From contig NZ_AKJY01000018.1 of NCBI RefSeq assembly GCF_000282115.1, forward strand, positions 1-64,000: a stretch of DNA of 64,000 nucleotides, in the 5' to 3' direction. Below are positions 52,694-61,089 of this stretch, piece after piece (the stretch's first letter is position 1; every line of letters starts with the position of its first letter). Source of the DNA: Chryseobacterium populi. GTDB taxonomy: Bacteria > Bacteroidota > Bacteroidia > Flavobacteriales > Weeksellaceae. Made by a program: the position numbers and the translations under genes. The notes below the pieces were generated by a model. It was not told where the DNA came from, did not search any database, and was given only the letters and a program-made list of their open reading frames with translations.

Positions 52694-53551
52694 ATGATTT
52701 TATCAATGACCGGATTCGGCAGAGCCGAAGATGTTTTTGAAGGAAAGAAAATAACCGTAGATGTTAAATCTCTGAACAGCAAAAGCTTTGATTTAAATAT
52801 CAAAATACCGTTGCGTTATAAGGAAAAAGAATTTGAGATCAGAAAAATTCTTAACGACAGAATTATCCGTGGAAAGGTAGATTGCTATATTAATTTAGAA
52901 AATCTCGAAGAGACAAATGATGTGAAGATCAATAAAAACCTTATTGATTCTTATATCAACGAGCTTCGCAATATCGCATCCGACGGACCTGATTTTGAAT
53001 ATCTTAAAATGGCAGTAAGACTTCCGGATGCCATTACATCAAGGCCTGATGAGCTTACGGAAGGAGAGTGGGAATCTTTAGCAAAAATTGTCAATGCTGC
53101 AGTAGACAGATTTGAAGAATTCAGAAAAACTGAAGGGAAGACTTTACAAGAGGAACTGGAAAAAAACATTCAGAATATTGATAAATACCTGTCTGAAGTT
53201 ATTCCGTTTGAAGAAGTAAGAATCCAGAGCGTAAAAGAACGTTATCAGAAATCCCTGAAAGAATTTGAAAACGTTGACGAAACTCGTTTCTATCAGGAAA
53301 TGGCTTATTTTACTGAAAAATTAGATATTTCAGAAGAAAAGGTAAGGCTTTCCCAACATTTAAAATATTACAAAGAAGTAATGGATAATGAAGATTTCAA
53401 CGGAAAAAAATTAGGTTTTATTTCCCAGGAAATCGGAAGAGAGATTAATACATTAGGATCAAAAGCCAATCATGCTGAAATCCAGAAACTGGTGGTAATG
53501 ATGAAGGATGATCTTGAAAAAATTAAAGAACAGACATTAAACGTTTTGTAA
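52694..53551 (+). CDS. YicC-family endoribonuclease
   Basis: The 285-residue protein matches the YicC (DUF1732) family: MILSMTGFGRAEDVFEGKKI at the start, VKSLNSKSFDLNIKIP, the central helical region (EEVRIQSVKERYQKSL), and the strongly conserved C-terminal GKKLGFISQEIGREINTLGS with a GSKANHAEIQKLVVMMKDDL helix. YicC proteins are RNases acting in RNA turnover. The gene is upstream of gmk, a conserved pairing in many bacteria; the 94-bp spacer between them has no feature beyond AT-rich repeats. Confidence 0.95.
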   Translation: MILSMTGFGRAEDVFEGKKITVDVKSLNSKSFDLNIKIPLRYKEKEFEIRKILNDRIIRGKVDCYINLENLEETNDVKINKNLIDSYINELRNIASDGPDFEYLKMAVRLPDAITSRPDELTEGEWESLAKIVNAAVDRFEEFRKTEGKTLQEELEKNIQNIDKYLSEVIPFEEVRIQSVKERYQKSLKEFENVDETRFYQEMAYFTEKLDISEEKVRLSQHLKYYKEVMDNEDFNGKKLGFISQEIGREINTLGSKANHAEIQKLVVMMKDDLEKIKEQTLNVL

Positions 53552-53645
53552 GTTATTGGTTATTGGTCATGGGCTATACGTTGCCTTAATACAGCTTCAA
53601 AATAACTCATCATTTATAACTCATAATTCATAACTATTAATAAAA

Positions 53646-54209
53646 ATGGAAAAGGTTATCATATTTTCGGCACCGTCCGGAAGCGGAAAAACAACATTGG
53701 TAAAGCATTCTCTGGAAACATTTCCCGAACTTGAGTTTTCAATTTCGTGCACCACAAGACAGCCGAGAGGAAATGAGATACATGCCGTGGATTATCATTT
53801 TTTAAGTCCTGATGAGTTCAGACAGAAGATTGCTGAAGACGCATTTGTAGAATATGAAGAAGTTTATACCGATAAATATTACGGTACTTTAAAATCTGAG
53901 GTGGAAAAGATCTGGAATCAGGGAAAAGTGGTTATTTTTGATGTGGATGTAAAGGGCGGAATTTCTTTAAAAAAATATTTTGGAGAAAAAGCCTTATCCA
54001 TTTTCATTGAACCTCCCTCCATTGAAGAATTGGAACGGAGATTGATTTTAAGAAATACAGATGATACGGAAACCATCAAAACCCGTGTAGAAAAGGCAGA
54101 AGAAGAAATGTCCTATGCCAAAGATTTCGACAAAATCGTAATCAACACAGATTTGGATGACGCTAAAAAAGAAATAGAAAGTTTAATAAAAAATTTTATA
54201 GACAGTTGA
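53646..54209 (+). CDS. gmk: Guanylate kinase
   Basis: Gmk phosphorylates GMP to GDP with ATP. The 187 residues include the P-loop FSAPSGSGKTTLV (about residues 7-19), the GMP-binding SCTTRQPRGNEIHAVDYHF segment, the FVEYEEVYTDKYYGTLK motif and FDVDVKGGISLKKYF. Length is normal for the family. The 85-bp spacer to nadA holds no other feature. Confidence 0.97.
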   Translation: MEKVIIFSAPSGSGKTTLVKHSLETFPELEFSISCTTRQPRGNEIHAVDYHFLSPDEFRQKIAEDAFVEYEEVYTDKYYGTLKSEVEKIWNQGKVVIFDVDVKGGISLKKYFGEKALSIFIEPPSIEELERRLILRNTDDTETIKTRVEKAEEEMSYAKDFDKIVINTDLDDAKKEIESLIKNFIDS

Positions 54210-54294
54210 GGATAAAAGTATTGAGGATGGAAATAAAAATCTAGCTTCTGATTCCCAACCTAACATCTATAAATTAAAAAACATTGAGGTTGAT

Positions 54295-55314
54295 ATGAGT
54301 ACCGAAACATTAGAAAGAGCTAAATCTGCAATTCCTGTTAAAGGGTTTTTGGACATAAAAGATTTGGTGATTCCTCAAGGAGAAGAATTGGTGAAAGCTA
54401 TTCTTAAATTGAAAGAAGAAAAAAACGCGGTTATTTTAGCGCATTATTACCAGCCCGGAGAAATTCAGGATATTGCCGATTTCCTGGGTGACTCTCTGCA
54501 GCTGGCACGGCAGGCAAAGGAAACCAATGCCGATATGATTGTATTCTGTGGAGTACATTTCATGGCCGAAGCAGCAAAAATCCTGAATCCAACTAAAAAA
54601 GTAGTTCTTCCGGATACCATGGCAGGATGCTCTCTAGCTGACGGATGCTCAGGGGAAGGACTGAGGAAAATGCGCGAACAGCACCCGAATGCCTTGATTG
54701 CCACCTACATCAACTGCAATGCAGAAACCAAAGCCGAGAGTGACATTATCGTCACGAGCTCTAATGCAGAAACTGTAATCGAAGCTCTTCCGAAAGACAG
54801 ACCCATTATTTTCGCACCGGATAAAAACCTGGGAAGATATTTATCCAAGAAAACGGGCCGGGATATGATCCTTTGGGATGGAAGCTGTATTGTACACGAG
54901 GCGTTTTCAATGGAAAGAATTGCCCAGCAAATGGCAGATCATCCTGATGCAAAACTGATTGCCCACCCTGAAAGTGAAGAAGCTGTTTTAAAGCTGGCTC
55001 ATTTTATCGGATCCACTTCTGCCCTTTTAAACTTTGTAGAAAAAGACGACTGCCAGAAATTCATTATCGCCACTGAAGAAGGAATTCTTCACGAAATGAA
55101 AAAACGTGCTCCCCATAAAGAGCTGATTCCTGCTTTGGTTTTTGACGAAAGCTGTAACTGCTCCGAATGTTTCTACATGAAACGAAATACCATGGAGAAA
55201 CTGTATTTATGTATGAAATACGAACTTCCTGAAATTCTTATTGATGAAGAATTGAGATTGAAAGCATTAAAACCGATTGAGGCTATGCTGGATCTTTCTA
55301 AATCTATAAAATAA
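54295..55314 (+). CDS. nadA: Quinolinate synthase A
   Basis: NadA condenses iminoaspartate with dihydroxyacetone phosphate to quinolinate using a [4Fe-4S] cluster. The 339-residue protein shows the HYYQPGEIQDIADFLGDSL motif near residue 51, FCGVHFMAEAAKILNP, DTMAGCSLADGC, WDGSCIVHEAF, and the C-terminal SCNCSECFYMKRNTMEKLYL region with one of the cluster ligands. The cluster-binding Cys are spread over the first, middle and last third as in the family. nadB and nadC are not in this window. Confidence 0.97.
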   Translation: MSTETLERAKSAIPVKGFLDIKDLVIPQGEELVKAILKLKEEKNAVILAHYYQPGEIQDIADFLGDSLQLARQAKETNADMIVFCGVHFMAEAAKILNPTKKVVLPDTMAGCSLADGCSGEGLRKMREQHPNALIATYINCNAETKAESDIIVTSSNAETVIEALPKDRPIIFAPDKNLGRYLSKKTGRDMILWDGSCIVHEAFSMERIAQQMADHPDAKLIAHPESEEAVLKLAHFIGSTSALLNFVEKDDCQKFIIATEEGILHEMKKRAPHKELIPALVFDESCNCSECFYMKRNTMEKLYLCMKYELPEILIDEELRLKALKPIEAMLDLSKSIK

Positions 55315-55364
55315 TTTTTCATTTTGAATATTTATTTATATTTGAGCTAAATATCAAAAAATAT

Positions 55365-55625
55365 TCAATGATTACTTAGCATACACAAAAAAAGCACTGT
55401 AGGGAACAGTGCTTTTCCTATAGATTTTAAGCTTAGTATCAGTCTTAATCTTGTCCATAAGGATTCTCCGGAACAATATTGAATTTGACAGCAATTCGGC
55501 AACGCCTGATAAGCTGCACATGTACGAACACCGTTGTGTGGTCCGTAACCTGTTCCAGGAGGATAAGGGCCGGTACATCCTCCGCCACCAATTGACTTTA
55601 ATTGGGCTCTTGATAATTTTTTCAT
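55365..55625 (-). CDS. Double-glycine bacteriocin-like peptide, apparently frameshifted
   Basis: The frame starts MKKLSRAQLKSIGGGG, a double-glycine leader of the Chryseobacterium bacteriocin-like type, followed by a Cys-containing core (GCTGPYPPGTGYGPHNGV, ALPNCCQIQYCS). The 86-codon frame is suspicious because it reads through a strong hairpin and T-run (55387-55416) and ends with hydrophobic sequence unlike the core. Skipping one base near 55460-55490 gives a C-terminus ending NIVPENPYGQD with a stop at 55445, about 29 nt before the hairpin. So the gene is probably frameshifted (or the sequence has an error). Export by a peptidase-containing ABC transporter is inferred; none is nearby. Confidence 0.6.
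   Translation of the reverse strand: MKKLSRAQLKSIGGGGCTGPYPPGTGYGPHNGVRTCAAYQALPNCCQIQYCSGESLWTRLRLILSLKSIGKALFPTVLFLCMLSNH
55387..55416 (-). terminator. Terminator of the bacteriocin-like peptide genes
   Basis: AAAAGCACTGT (55390-55400) pairs with ACAGTGCTTTT (55406-55416). The A-run on the plus strand gives a T-run on the minus strand. Confidence 0.75.
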
Positions 55626-55664
55626 AATTAAAATATTTATGTTAAACGATTCAGTCTGTTTTTA

Positions 55665-55835
55665 TTACAGCATCGGTGGATAGCAGGTTCCTCCCGGATT
55701 ACGCCAGCATCCTCAGGATCCGTTTTTTTGATAACATATATATGCTGCTCCGCCACAGGTATCAATCTGAAACTGAGTGAAACCACCTGTGACTTTTTTC
55801 TGTTCTTCCCGCGAAAGTTTCTTTAAGTTTTTCAT
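55665..55835 (-). pseudogene. Double-glycine bacteriocin-like peptide with in-frame TGA
   Basis: From the ATG at 55835 the frame reads MKNLKKLSREEQKKVTGG (leader with GG end) then FTQFQIDTCGGAAYICYQKNGS and meets TGA at 55713-55715. The same frame continues GCWRNPGGTCYPPML and ends with TAA at 55665. The continuation is rich in Cys, Gly and Pro like the core of related peptides, and a Cys (TGT/TGC) at the stop position would fit the pattern Gly-Ser-Cys-Gly-Cys-Trp. I read this as a nonsense mutation. The intact part is 40 residues and may still be made. It lies 39 bp upstream of the other peptide gene on the same strand. Confidence 0.6.
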
Positions 55836-56167
55836 AATATCATTGTTTTAATTTCCCCACCCATCAGTTTTTCGGGTTACCGCTGATTATATTATTTATA
55901 AAACAAATGTGGGGCTCTGTATTTTTAAAACAAAACTTAGCAAGTGTAGCAGATATTCAAAATAAGTGTAAGCATTGTGAAAAATACTTTCGTAAAATAA
56001 AACTATATATCTGGTATTTTTACCTTTATAAAAAACATACATTTCAGAAATTTTCAAAAACCTGATTAATCACTACACCTATGATTAACAGAGGATTCCA
56101 GAAGACATTCCCATTACTGATCTCAAAAAAATATCTTAAAAATATTTTTATTCTCCAAAATAACTTC
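55836..56167. other. AT-rich intergenic region before the thr leader
   Basis: About 330 bp without a supported gene. It must contain the promoter of the bacteriocin-like peptide genes on the minus strand; a CACATTTG box (plus CAAATGTG at 55904-55911) is the nearest -7-like sequence. I see no other hairpin or ORF worth listing. Confidence 0.4.
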
Positions 56168-56175
56168 TACATTTG
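56168..56175 (+). promoter_or_regulatory. -7 box of the thr leader peptide and operon
   Basis: TACATTTG matches TAnnTTTG exactly and lies 10 nt before the leader ATG at 56186, so transcription starts just before the leader peptide. A longer upstream reading frame (from 56081) is excluded by this box. Confidence 0.55.
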
Positions 56176-56185
56176 TCCCATTAAG

Positions 56186-56287
56186 ATGCTATCTCAACAA
56201 AACATATCTCAGGTTTTATCCGGAATTTTCATTTCGGCAGCAGCATCTGTTACGGTAATTATTTCTACAGCTACTACAACCCCATAA
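56186..56287 (+). CDS. thrL: Threonine operon leader peptide (putative attenuator)
   Basis: A 33-residue ORF starts at 56186, right after a -7 box, and stops 95 bp before thrA. Its last third is made of the amino acids whose synthesis the operon serves or which derive from it: SVTVIISTATTTP, with four Thr in the last seven residues before Pro, plus Val and Ile. This mirrors the E. coli thr leader (Thr/Ile codons) by position and content, although the sequences are unrelated. A hairpin ACCCC/GGGGT (56279-56283 and 56290-56294) covers the stop codon, and a T-run follows at 56327-56333. I could not find a strong stem directly before that T-run, so the exact attenuator fold is unclear. Confidence 0.65.
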   Translation: MLSQQNISQVLSGIFISAAASVTVIISTATTTP

Positions 56288-56333
56288 ACGGGGTAAATTT
56301 TCACATATCATTCTGTTGTCGCCTGCTTTTTTT
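56279..56333 (+). promoter_or_regulatory. Candidate attenuator region between thrL and thrA
   Basis: It contains the ACCCC-GGGGT hairpin around the leader stop codon and a T-run at 56327-56333 after GCCTGC. A CGGG/CCTG pairing across the gap could form a weak terminator stem. Ribosome stalling at the Thr codons would cover the left arm. Function is inferred. Confidence 0.4.
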
Positions 56334-56382
56334 ATAAGAGCAAAAAAAATCGTTTACAAAAAAATCGAAAACACACATTTAT

Positions 56383-58824
56383 ATGAAAGTTTTAAAATTT
56401 GGCGGAACTTCCGTAGCCCATGCATCTGCTATTCTGAAAGTTGAAAATATTATTAAAAAAGAATCTTCTGATGATAAAATAGTCGTTGTAGTATCCGCGT
56501 TACATAATGTTACAGATACTTTAATTAAAGCGGCTGAATTAGCATCCGTTGCTGACGAAAGCTATCTTCAATTCATTAAAGGGCTTGAAGAAAAGCACCT
56601 GAACCTGGTCAAAGAGCTCATCCCCATTTCCGGGCAAAGCTCATGGCTTAGTTTTGTAAAAAAACATTTCAATGACATTGAAGATCTCTGTAACGGTATT
56701 TTTATCCTGGGTGAATTTACAGCCCGGATTAAAGACAAAATCACTTCTTACGGAGAGTTTCTTTCTTCCCGTATTATTGCTGCAAGACTACAGTTTCAGG
56801 GATTGGATTCTTCCTGGATGAATGCTGCTGAATATATCAGAACCGATAACCGTTATACCCATGCTAAAGTAGATTTTGAAGTTACTGAAAGAAACCTGAA
56901 AAACTATTTTGAAAAGAATCAAAGCCAAATCACACTCGTCCCCGGTTTTATTGCCAATGATGAAAATGGTAATGCCACTACTTTGGGAAGAGGAGGCTCA
57001 GATTATACAGCATCTGTTTTTGCTTCTGTACTGAATGCTCACGAACTTCAGATCTGGACTGATGTGAGCGGAATGATGACTGCCGATCCCCGACTGGTTT
57101 CCAATGCCAAGGTTATTTCAGAAATTTCCTATCAGGAAGCTATGGAGCTTTCCCATTTCGGAGCTAAAGTTCTTTACCCCCCTACCATTCAGCCGGTCAT
57201 GATACAAAATATTGATCTCCGTATCAAAAATACTTTTGAGGCAGAAGCTCCGGGAACCCTGATTTCTCAGCATCTGAAACCTCAAGATCAGCAGATCGCT
57301 GTAGGAATCTCCAATATGAGCAATATCGTCCTGCTTACTCTCGAAGGAGGTGGAATGGTAGGTGTTCCTGGCATTTCAGCTAAGCTATTCCAGTGTTTAA
57401 GCCACCAGAATATAAATGTTATCCTGATTACCCAAAGCTCATCGGAACATTCTATTACAATTGCCATCAGTGAGAAAGATGCATATCAGGCGGAAAGCGC
57501 CATTAATTCTGCATTTGAAGACGACCTGAAATTGCAAAGAATAAACCCTCTGAAGATGGAGAGTGGCCTTTCTGTTATCGCCCTTGTCGGAGAAAATATG
57601 AAAAGCAGAAGCGGCGTGAGTGCAAAAATGTTCGGGTGTCTGGGAAATAACGGGATCAATATCAGAGCAATTGCACAGGGATCTTCAGAAAAGAATATCA
57701 GTATTGTTATTTCAGAAAAAGATACCCGCAAAGCTGTCAATATCCTTCATGAAGAATTTTTTGAATCTGAAGTAAAACAGGCTCATTTATACATTTGCGG
57801 AACCGGAAATGTAGGAACCAAGCTTATTCAGCAGATTTACAGCCAGAACGGATACCTTAATGAAAACCTGTCAGTCAATCTCAGAATTGCAGGGCTTTCC
57901 AACAGCCGGAAAATGGCATTTTCAAACCAGGGAATTCCGGAAGACCGTTATAAAGATGCACTCGAAAACGGGGAAACGTCTTCTGCCTCACAATTCACTA
58001 AAGAATTGATAAGCCGGAATTTAAGAAATTCTGTCTTCATCGATCTTACTGCCAGTCCGGAAATACCTGAAATTTATGAAGACCTGCTAAAGAAAAGCGT
58101 CAATATTGTCGCCTGTAATAAAATTGCAGCAGCCTCAGATTTTGAAAGCTATAAAAAGCTTAAAGACCTCGCCAAAAAACACAACTGCAAATTTTTCTTT
58201 GAAACCAATGTAGGTGCAGGTTTACCTATTATAGGAACCATTAATGACCTGATAAGGAGCGGTGACAGAATATTATCTATCCAGGCTGTATTAAGCGGCA
58301 CTTTAAATTTTGTTTTCAATCATTATGATGGGAGCACACCATTTTCAGAAGTTGTTGCCCGGGCACAGAAAGAAGGCTATACAGAACCGGATCCACGGTT
58401 GGATTTAGCAGGTACAGATGTTGCCCGTAAAATTCTGATCCTGGCCCGTGAAGCCGGATATACTTTACAGTTTGATGAAATCAAAAATACAGGTTTTCTT
58501 CCCGAAGAATGTATGCAGGGCAATGTAGAACATTTTTACCAGATGCTTTTGAAATATGAAAGCCATTTTAAAACGCTGTTTGATGAAGCCCGAAAGCAGG
58601 GTAAAATTTTAAAATATGTAGCAGAGTTTGAAAATGGAAAAGCCAAAGTAGGGTTACAGCATATTGCCCCTGAAAATGATCTCTATCATCTGTACGGAAA
58701 AGACAATATTGTCATTCTCAAAACTTTAAGATATTCTGAACAACCATTGGTCGTAAAAGGAGCCGGTGCCGGTGCCGAAGTAACCGCAAGCGGCGTTTTT
58801 GCAGATATTATACGCTCCATTTAA
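56383..58824 (+). CDS. thrA: Bifunctional aspartate kinase / homoserine dehydrogenase I
   Basis: ThrA carries the first and third steps of threonine synthesis. The 813 residues contain the aspartokinase domain (N-terminal VLKFGGTSVA, LGRGGSDYTASVFA near residue 206, WTDVSGMMTADPR), two ACT regulatory domains (about 310-460, with GVPGISAKLFQCL and GVSAKMFGCLGNNGINIRAI), and the homoserine dehydrogenase domain (CGTGNVGTKLIQQI near residue 470, LSGTLNFVFNHY, ARKILILAREAG). Order and length match the enzyme. It is the first structural gene of the thr operon and its ACT domains point to feedback inhibition by threonine. Confidence 0.97.
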   Translation: MKVLKFGGTSVAHASAILKVENIIKKESSDDKIVVVVSALHNVTDTLIKAAELASVADESYLQFIKGLEEKHLNLVKELIPISGQSSWLSFVKKHFNDIEDLCNGIFILGEFTARIKDKITSYGEFLSSRIIAARLQFQGLDSSWMNAAEYIRTDNRYTHAKVDFEVTERNLKNYFEKNQSQITLVPGFIANDENGNATTLGRGGSDYTASVFASVLNAHELQIWTDVSGMMTADPRLVSNAKVISEISYQEAMELSHFGAKVLYPPTIQPVMIQNIDLRIKNTFEAEAPGTLISQHLKPQDQQIAVGISNMSNIVLLTLEGGGMVGVPGISAKLFQCLSHQNINVILITQSSSEHSITIAISEKDAYQAESAINSAFEDDLKLQRINPLKMESGLSVIALVGENMKSRSGVSAKMFGCLGNNGINIRAIAQGSSEKNISIVISEKDTRKAVNILHEEFFESEVKQAHLYICGTGNVGTKLIQQIYSQNGYLNENLSVNLRIAGLSNSRKMAFSNQGIPEDRYKDALENGETSSASQFTKELISRNLRNSVFIDLTASPEIPEIYEDLLKKSVNIVACNKIAAASDFESYKKLKDLAKKHNCKFFFETNVGAGLPIIGTINDLIRSGDRILSIQAVLSGTLNFVFNHYDGSTPFSEVVARAQKEGYTEPDPRLDLAGTDVARKILILAREAGYTLQFDEIKNTGFLPEECMQGNVEHFYQMLLKYESHFKTLFDEARKQGKILKYVAEFENGKAKVGLQHIAPENDLYHLYGKDNIVILKTLRYSEQPLVVKGAGAGAEVTASGVFADIIRSI

Positions 58825-58835
58825 AAAATAAAAAT

Positions 58836-59756
58836 ATGAAAAATATAAAAATTAAAGTTCCTGCCACCATTGCCAATCTGGTTTGTGGTTTTGATATTTT
58901 AGGAATGGCTATTAATGAACCTTATGATGAGATGGAGCTGCGGCTATTGGAATCTCCCGACATCATCATCAGGCATACCGATAGTTTTAATCTTCCGGAA
59001 GAAGCATCAAAAAATGTAGCCGGAGCTGTCTTATTAAAAATACAAACCCATCTGAATCTTAAAAACGGTTTTGAAGTAATCATTCATAAAAACATAAAAC
59101 CCGGAAGCGGCCTTGGTTCCAGTGCAGCAAGTGCAGCCGGTGCCGCTTTTGCAGCCAACCATTTACTGGGAAATGTTTTATCGAAGGAAGAAATGGTACA
59201 TTTTGCCATGTTTGGGGAAGAGCTGGCTTCCGGAGTGAGGCATGCCGATAATATTGCCCCCTGCATGTACGGCGGTATTGCCCTGATAAAGTCTTCTGAC
59301 CCTATCGATATTATTCCGTTGAATACTCCTGATTTATTCATAGCTGCCGTTCATCCGCAGGTCGAAGTAAAAACCTCTGATGCCAGACAAATCCTGAAAA
59401 AGAATATCAGCATGAAAGACGCCATACAGCAATGGGGTAATATTGCCGGATTAATTGCAGGCATTGAGAAAAATGATCTGACCCTGATAGGAAGAAGCCT
59501 GAATGATGGTATTGTAGAGCCAGTCCGCAGTATTCTGATCCCTCAGTTTCATGAAATAAAAACAAAAAGCTTAGAGCTTGGAGCTTTAGGAGGTGGGATT
59601 TCAGGATCCGGACCCTCTGTTTTCATGGTCACTGAAAAAGAAGAAAAGGCCCATGAAATTGCCCGTATGATGAAAGCTGTTTATGATGAGATTAAAATAG
59701 AAAGCTTTGTTTATGTATCTGAAATTAATCCTTCCGGAATTGAAATCATAGAATAA
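58836..59756 (+). CDS. thrB: Homoserine kinase
   Basis: ThrB phosphorylates homoserine with ATP. The 306-residue protein is a GHMP kinase: KVPATIANLVCGFDILGMA at the start, the ATP-binding PGSGLGSSAASAAGAAFA (about residues 89-106), ADNIAPCMYGGIALI, and the C-terminal GGGISGSGPSVFMV motif. It is 11 bp after thrA and 19 bp before thrC, in the standard thrABC order. Confidence 0.97.
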   Translation: MKNIKIKVPATIANLVCGFDILGMAINEPYDEMELRLLESPDIIIRHTDSFNLPEEASKNVAGAVLLKIQTHLNLKNGFEVIIHKNIKPGSGLGSSAASAAGAAFAANHLLGNVLSKEEMVHFAMFGEELASGVRHADNIAPCMYGGIALIKSSDPIDIIPLNTPDLFIAAVHPQVEVKTSDARQILKKNISMKDAIQQWGNIAGLIAGIEKNDLTLIGRSLNDGIVEPVRSILIPQFHEIKTKSLELGALGGGISGSGPSVFMVTEKEEKAHEIARMMKAVYDEIKIESFVYVSEINPSGIEIIE

Positions 59757-59775
59757 CACAATATCAAAAAAATCA

Positions 59776-61089
59776 ATGAATTACTATAACTTAAAGGATA
59801 AGCAGGAAGTGGTTAATTTCAAAACCGCTTCCATCAAAGGACAGGGCAAAGAAAAAGGATTATTCTTCCCGGAAAACATTCCCCTGTTTGAAAAAGATTT
59901 TATTGAAAATCTGAATCATTTCTCCGATGAGGAGATTGCTTTTCACTGCATGAGGGATTTTGTCTCTGATGAAATTCCTGAAGAAGAATTAAGAAAAATC
60001 ATTTCGGAAACCATTTCATTTGAAATCCCACTTAAAAAGATCAATGATAAAATTTCGGTACTGGAATTATTCCATGGCCCTACCCTGGCTTTTAAAGATA
60101 TCGGGGCAAGGTTTATGAGCCGTTGCCTGTCTTATTTTCTAAAAAATGAAAACAAAAAAATCACTGTTTTAGTCGCCACTTCCGGTGATACGGGAGGTGC
60201 CGTAGCCCACGGTTTCTATAAAGCTGACGGGATTGAAGTGGTCATTCTTTATCCTGAAAACCGGGTAAGTGCTGTTCAGGAAAAGCAGTTAACCGCTTTA
60301 GGAGAAAATATTACCGCACTTGAAATCAACGGCAGTTTTGACGATTGCCAGAACCTCGTGAAACAGGCGTTTTCAGATGATGAGATCAATTCTGCTTTAT
60401 TTCTTACTTCCGCCAATTCAATCAATATTGCAAGATGGCTGCCACAACAGATTTATTATCTGCTGGCTTTAAAGCAATGGCAGAAAACAGAGGAAAATCA
60501 CCCGGTCATCTGTGTTCCCAGTGGAAATTTCGGAAATATATGTGCCGGAATCCTGGCTTATTTCAGGGGATTACCGGTGGAACATTTCATTGCAGCCTGT
60601 AATGCGAATGATATTTTCCCTGATTATCTGAAAACGCAGGTTTTAAAACCTAAAAAAACAGCTGCCACCCTCTCCAACGCCATGGATGTGGGAAACCCAA
60701 GTAATTTTGTGCGTATCCTCGAACTTTTCCATCATCAGTTCAATGATCTTAAAAATAAAATTTCAGGATATTCCGTAAATGATGAAGAAACTTTAAAAAC
60801 CATTGCAAAAGTCTATGATCAGTATGATTACATTCTTGAGCCTCACGGAGCGGTTGCCTATGCTGCTCTTGAACGGTATCTGGGGAAAAATCCGGACAGA
60901 AAAGGTTTCATCCTTGAAACAGCTCATCCTGTAAAATTCCCTGAAGCAGTAGAGAGTGCCATTCATGTAAAAATCACAATTCCGGACTCTCTGGAAGATT
61001 TAATGAATCAGGAGAAAAAAACAGTAAAAATTAATCCTGATTTTAAAGAATTAAAACGATTTTTGCTAAATAAAAATAAAAATTTATGA
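59776..61089 (+). CDS. thrC: Threonine synthase
   Basis: ThrC converts O-phosphohomoserine to threonine with PLP. The 437-residue protein has the N-terminal extension of the thrC type (LFFPENIPLFEKDFI), the PLP-lysine region FHGPTLAFKDIGARFMSR (near residue 105), ATSGDTGGAVAHGFY, SANSINIARWLPQQIYY and VPSGNFGNICAGILAY. It ends 4 bp inside the next gene, folB, so the operon continues into folate synthesis. Confidence 0.97.
   Translation: MNYYNLKDKQEVVNFKTASIKGQGKEKGLFFPENIPLFEKDFIENLNHFSDEEIAFHCMRDFVSDEIPEEELRKIISETISFEIPLKKINDKISVLELFHGPTLAFKDIGARFMSRCLSYFLKNENKKITVLVATSGDTGGAVAHGFYKADGIEVVILYPENRVSAVQEKQLTALGENITALEINGSFDDCQNLVKQAFSDDEINSALFLTSANSINIARWLPQQIYYLLALKQWQKTEENHPVICVPSGNFGNICAGILAYFRGLPVEHFIAACNANDIFPDYLKTQVLKPKKTAATLSNAMDVGNPSNFVRILELFHHQFNDLKNKISGYSVNDEETLKTIAKVYDQYDYILEPHGAVAYAALERYLGKNPDRKGFILETAHPVKFPEAVESAIHVKITIPDSLEDLMNQEKKTVKINPDFKELKRFLLNKNKNL

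Noticed and set aside
55365-55444. Hydrophobic C-terminal tail of the bacteriocin-like frame as a real membrane segment
   Set aside because: It is the translation of a terminator hairpin region and its T-run, and a +1 frame gives a better ending before that hairpin.
55713-55715. Selenocysteine at the in-frame TGA
   Set aside because: No SECIS-like element or selenoprotein genes are visible in the window, and the neighbour gene is also damaged. A nonsense mutation is simpler.
56081-56185. Longer N-terminus of the thr leader (68 residues)
   Set aside because: The -7 box TACATTTG at 56168-56175 lies inside the extension, so transcription would start after the upstream ATG.
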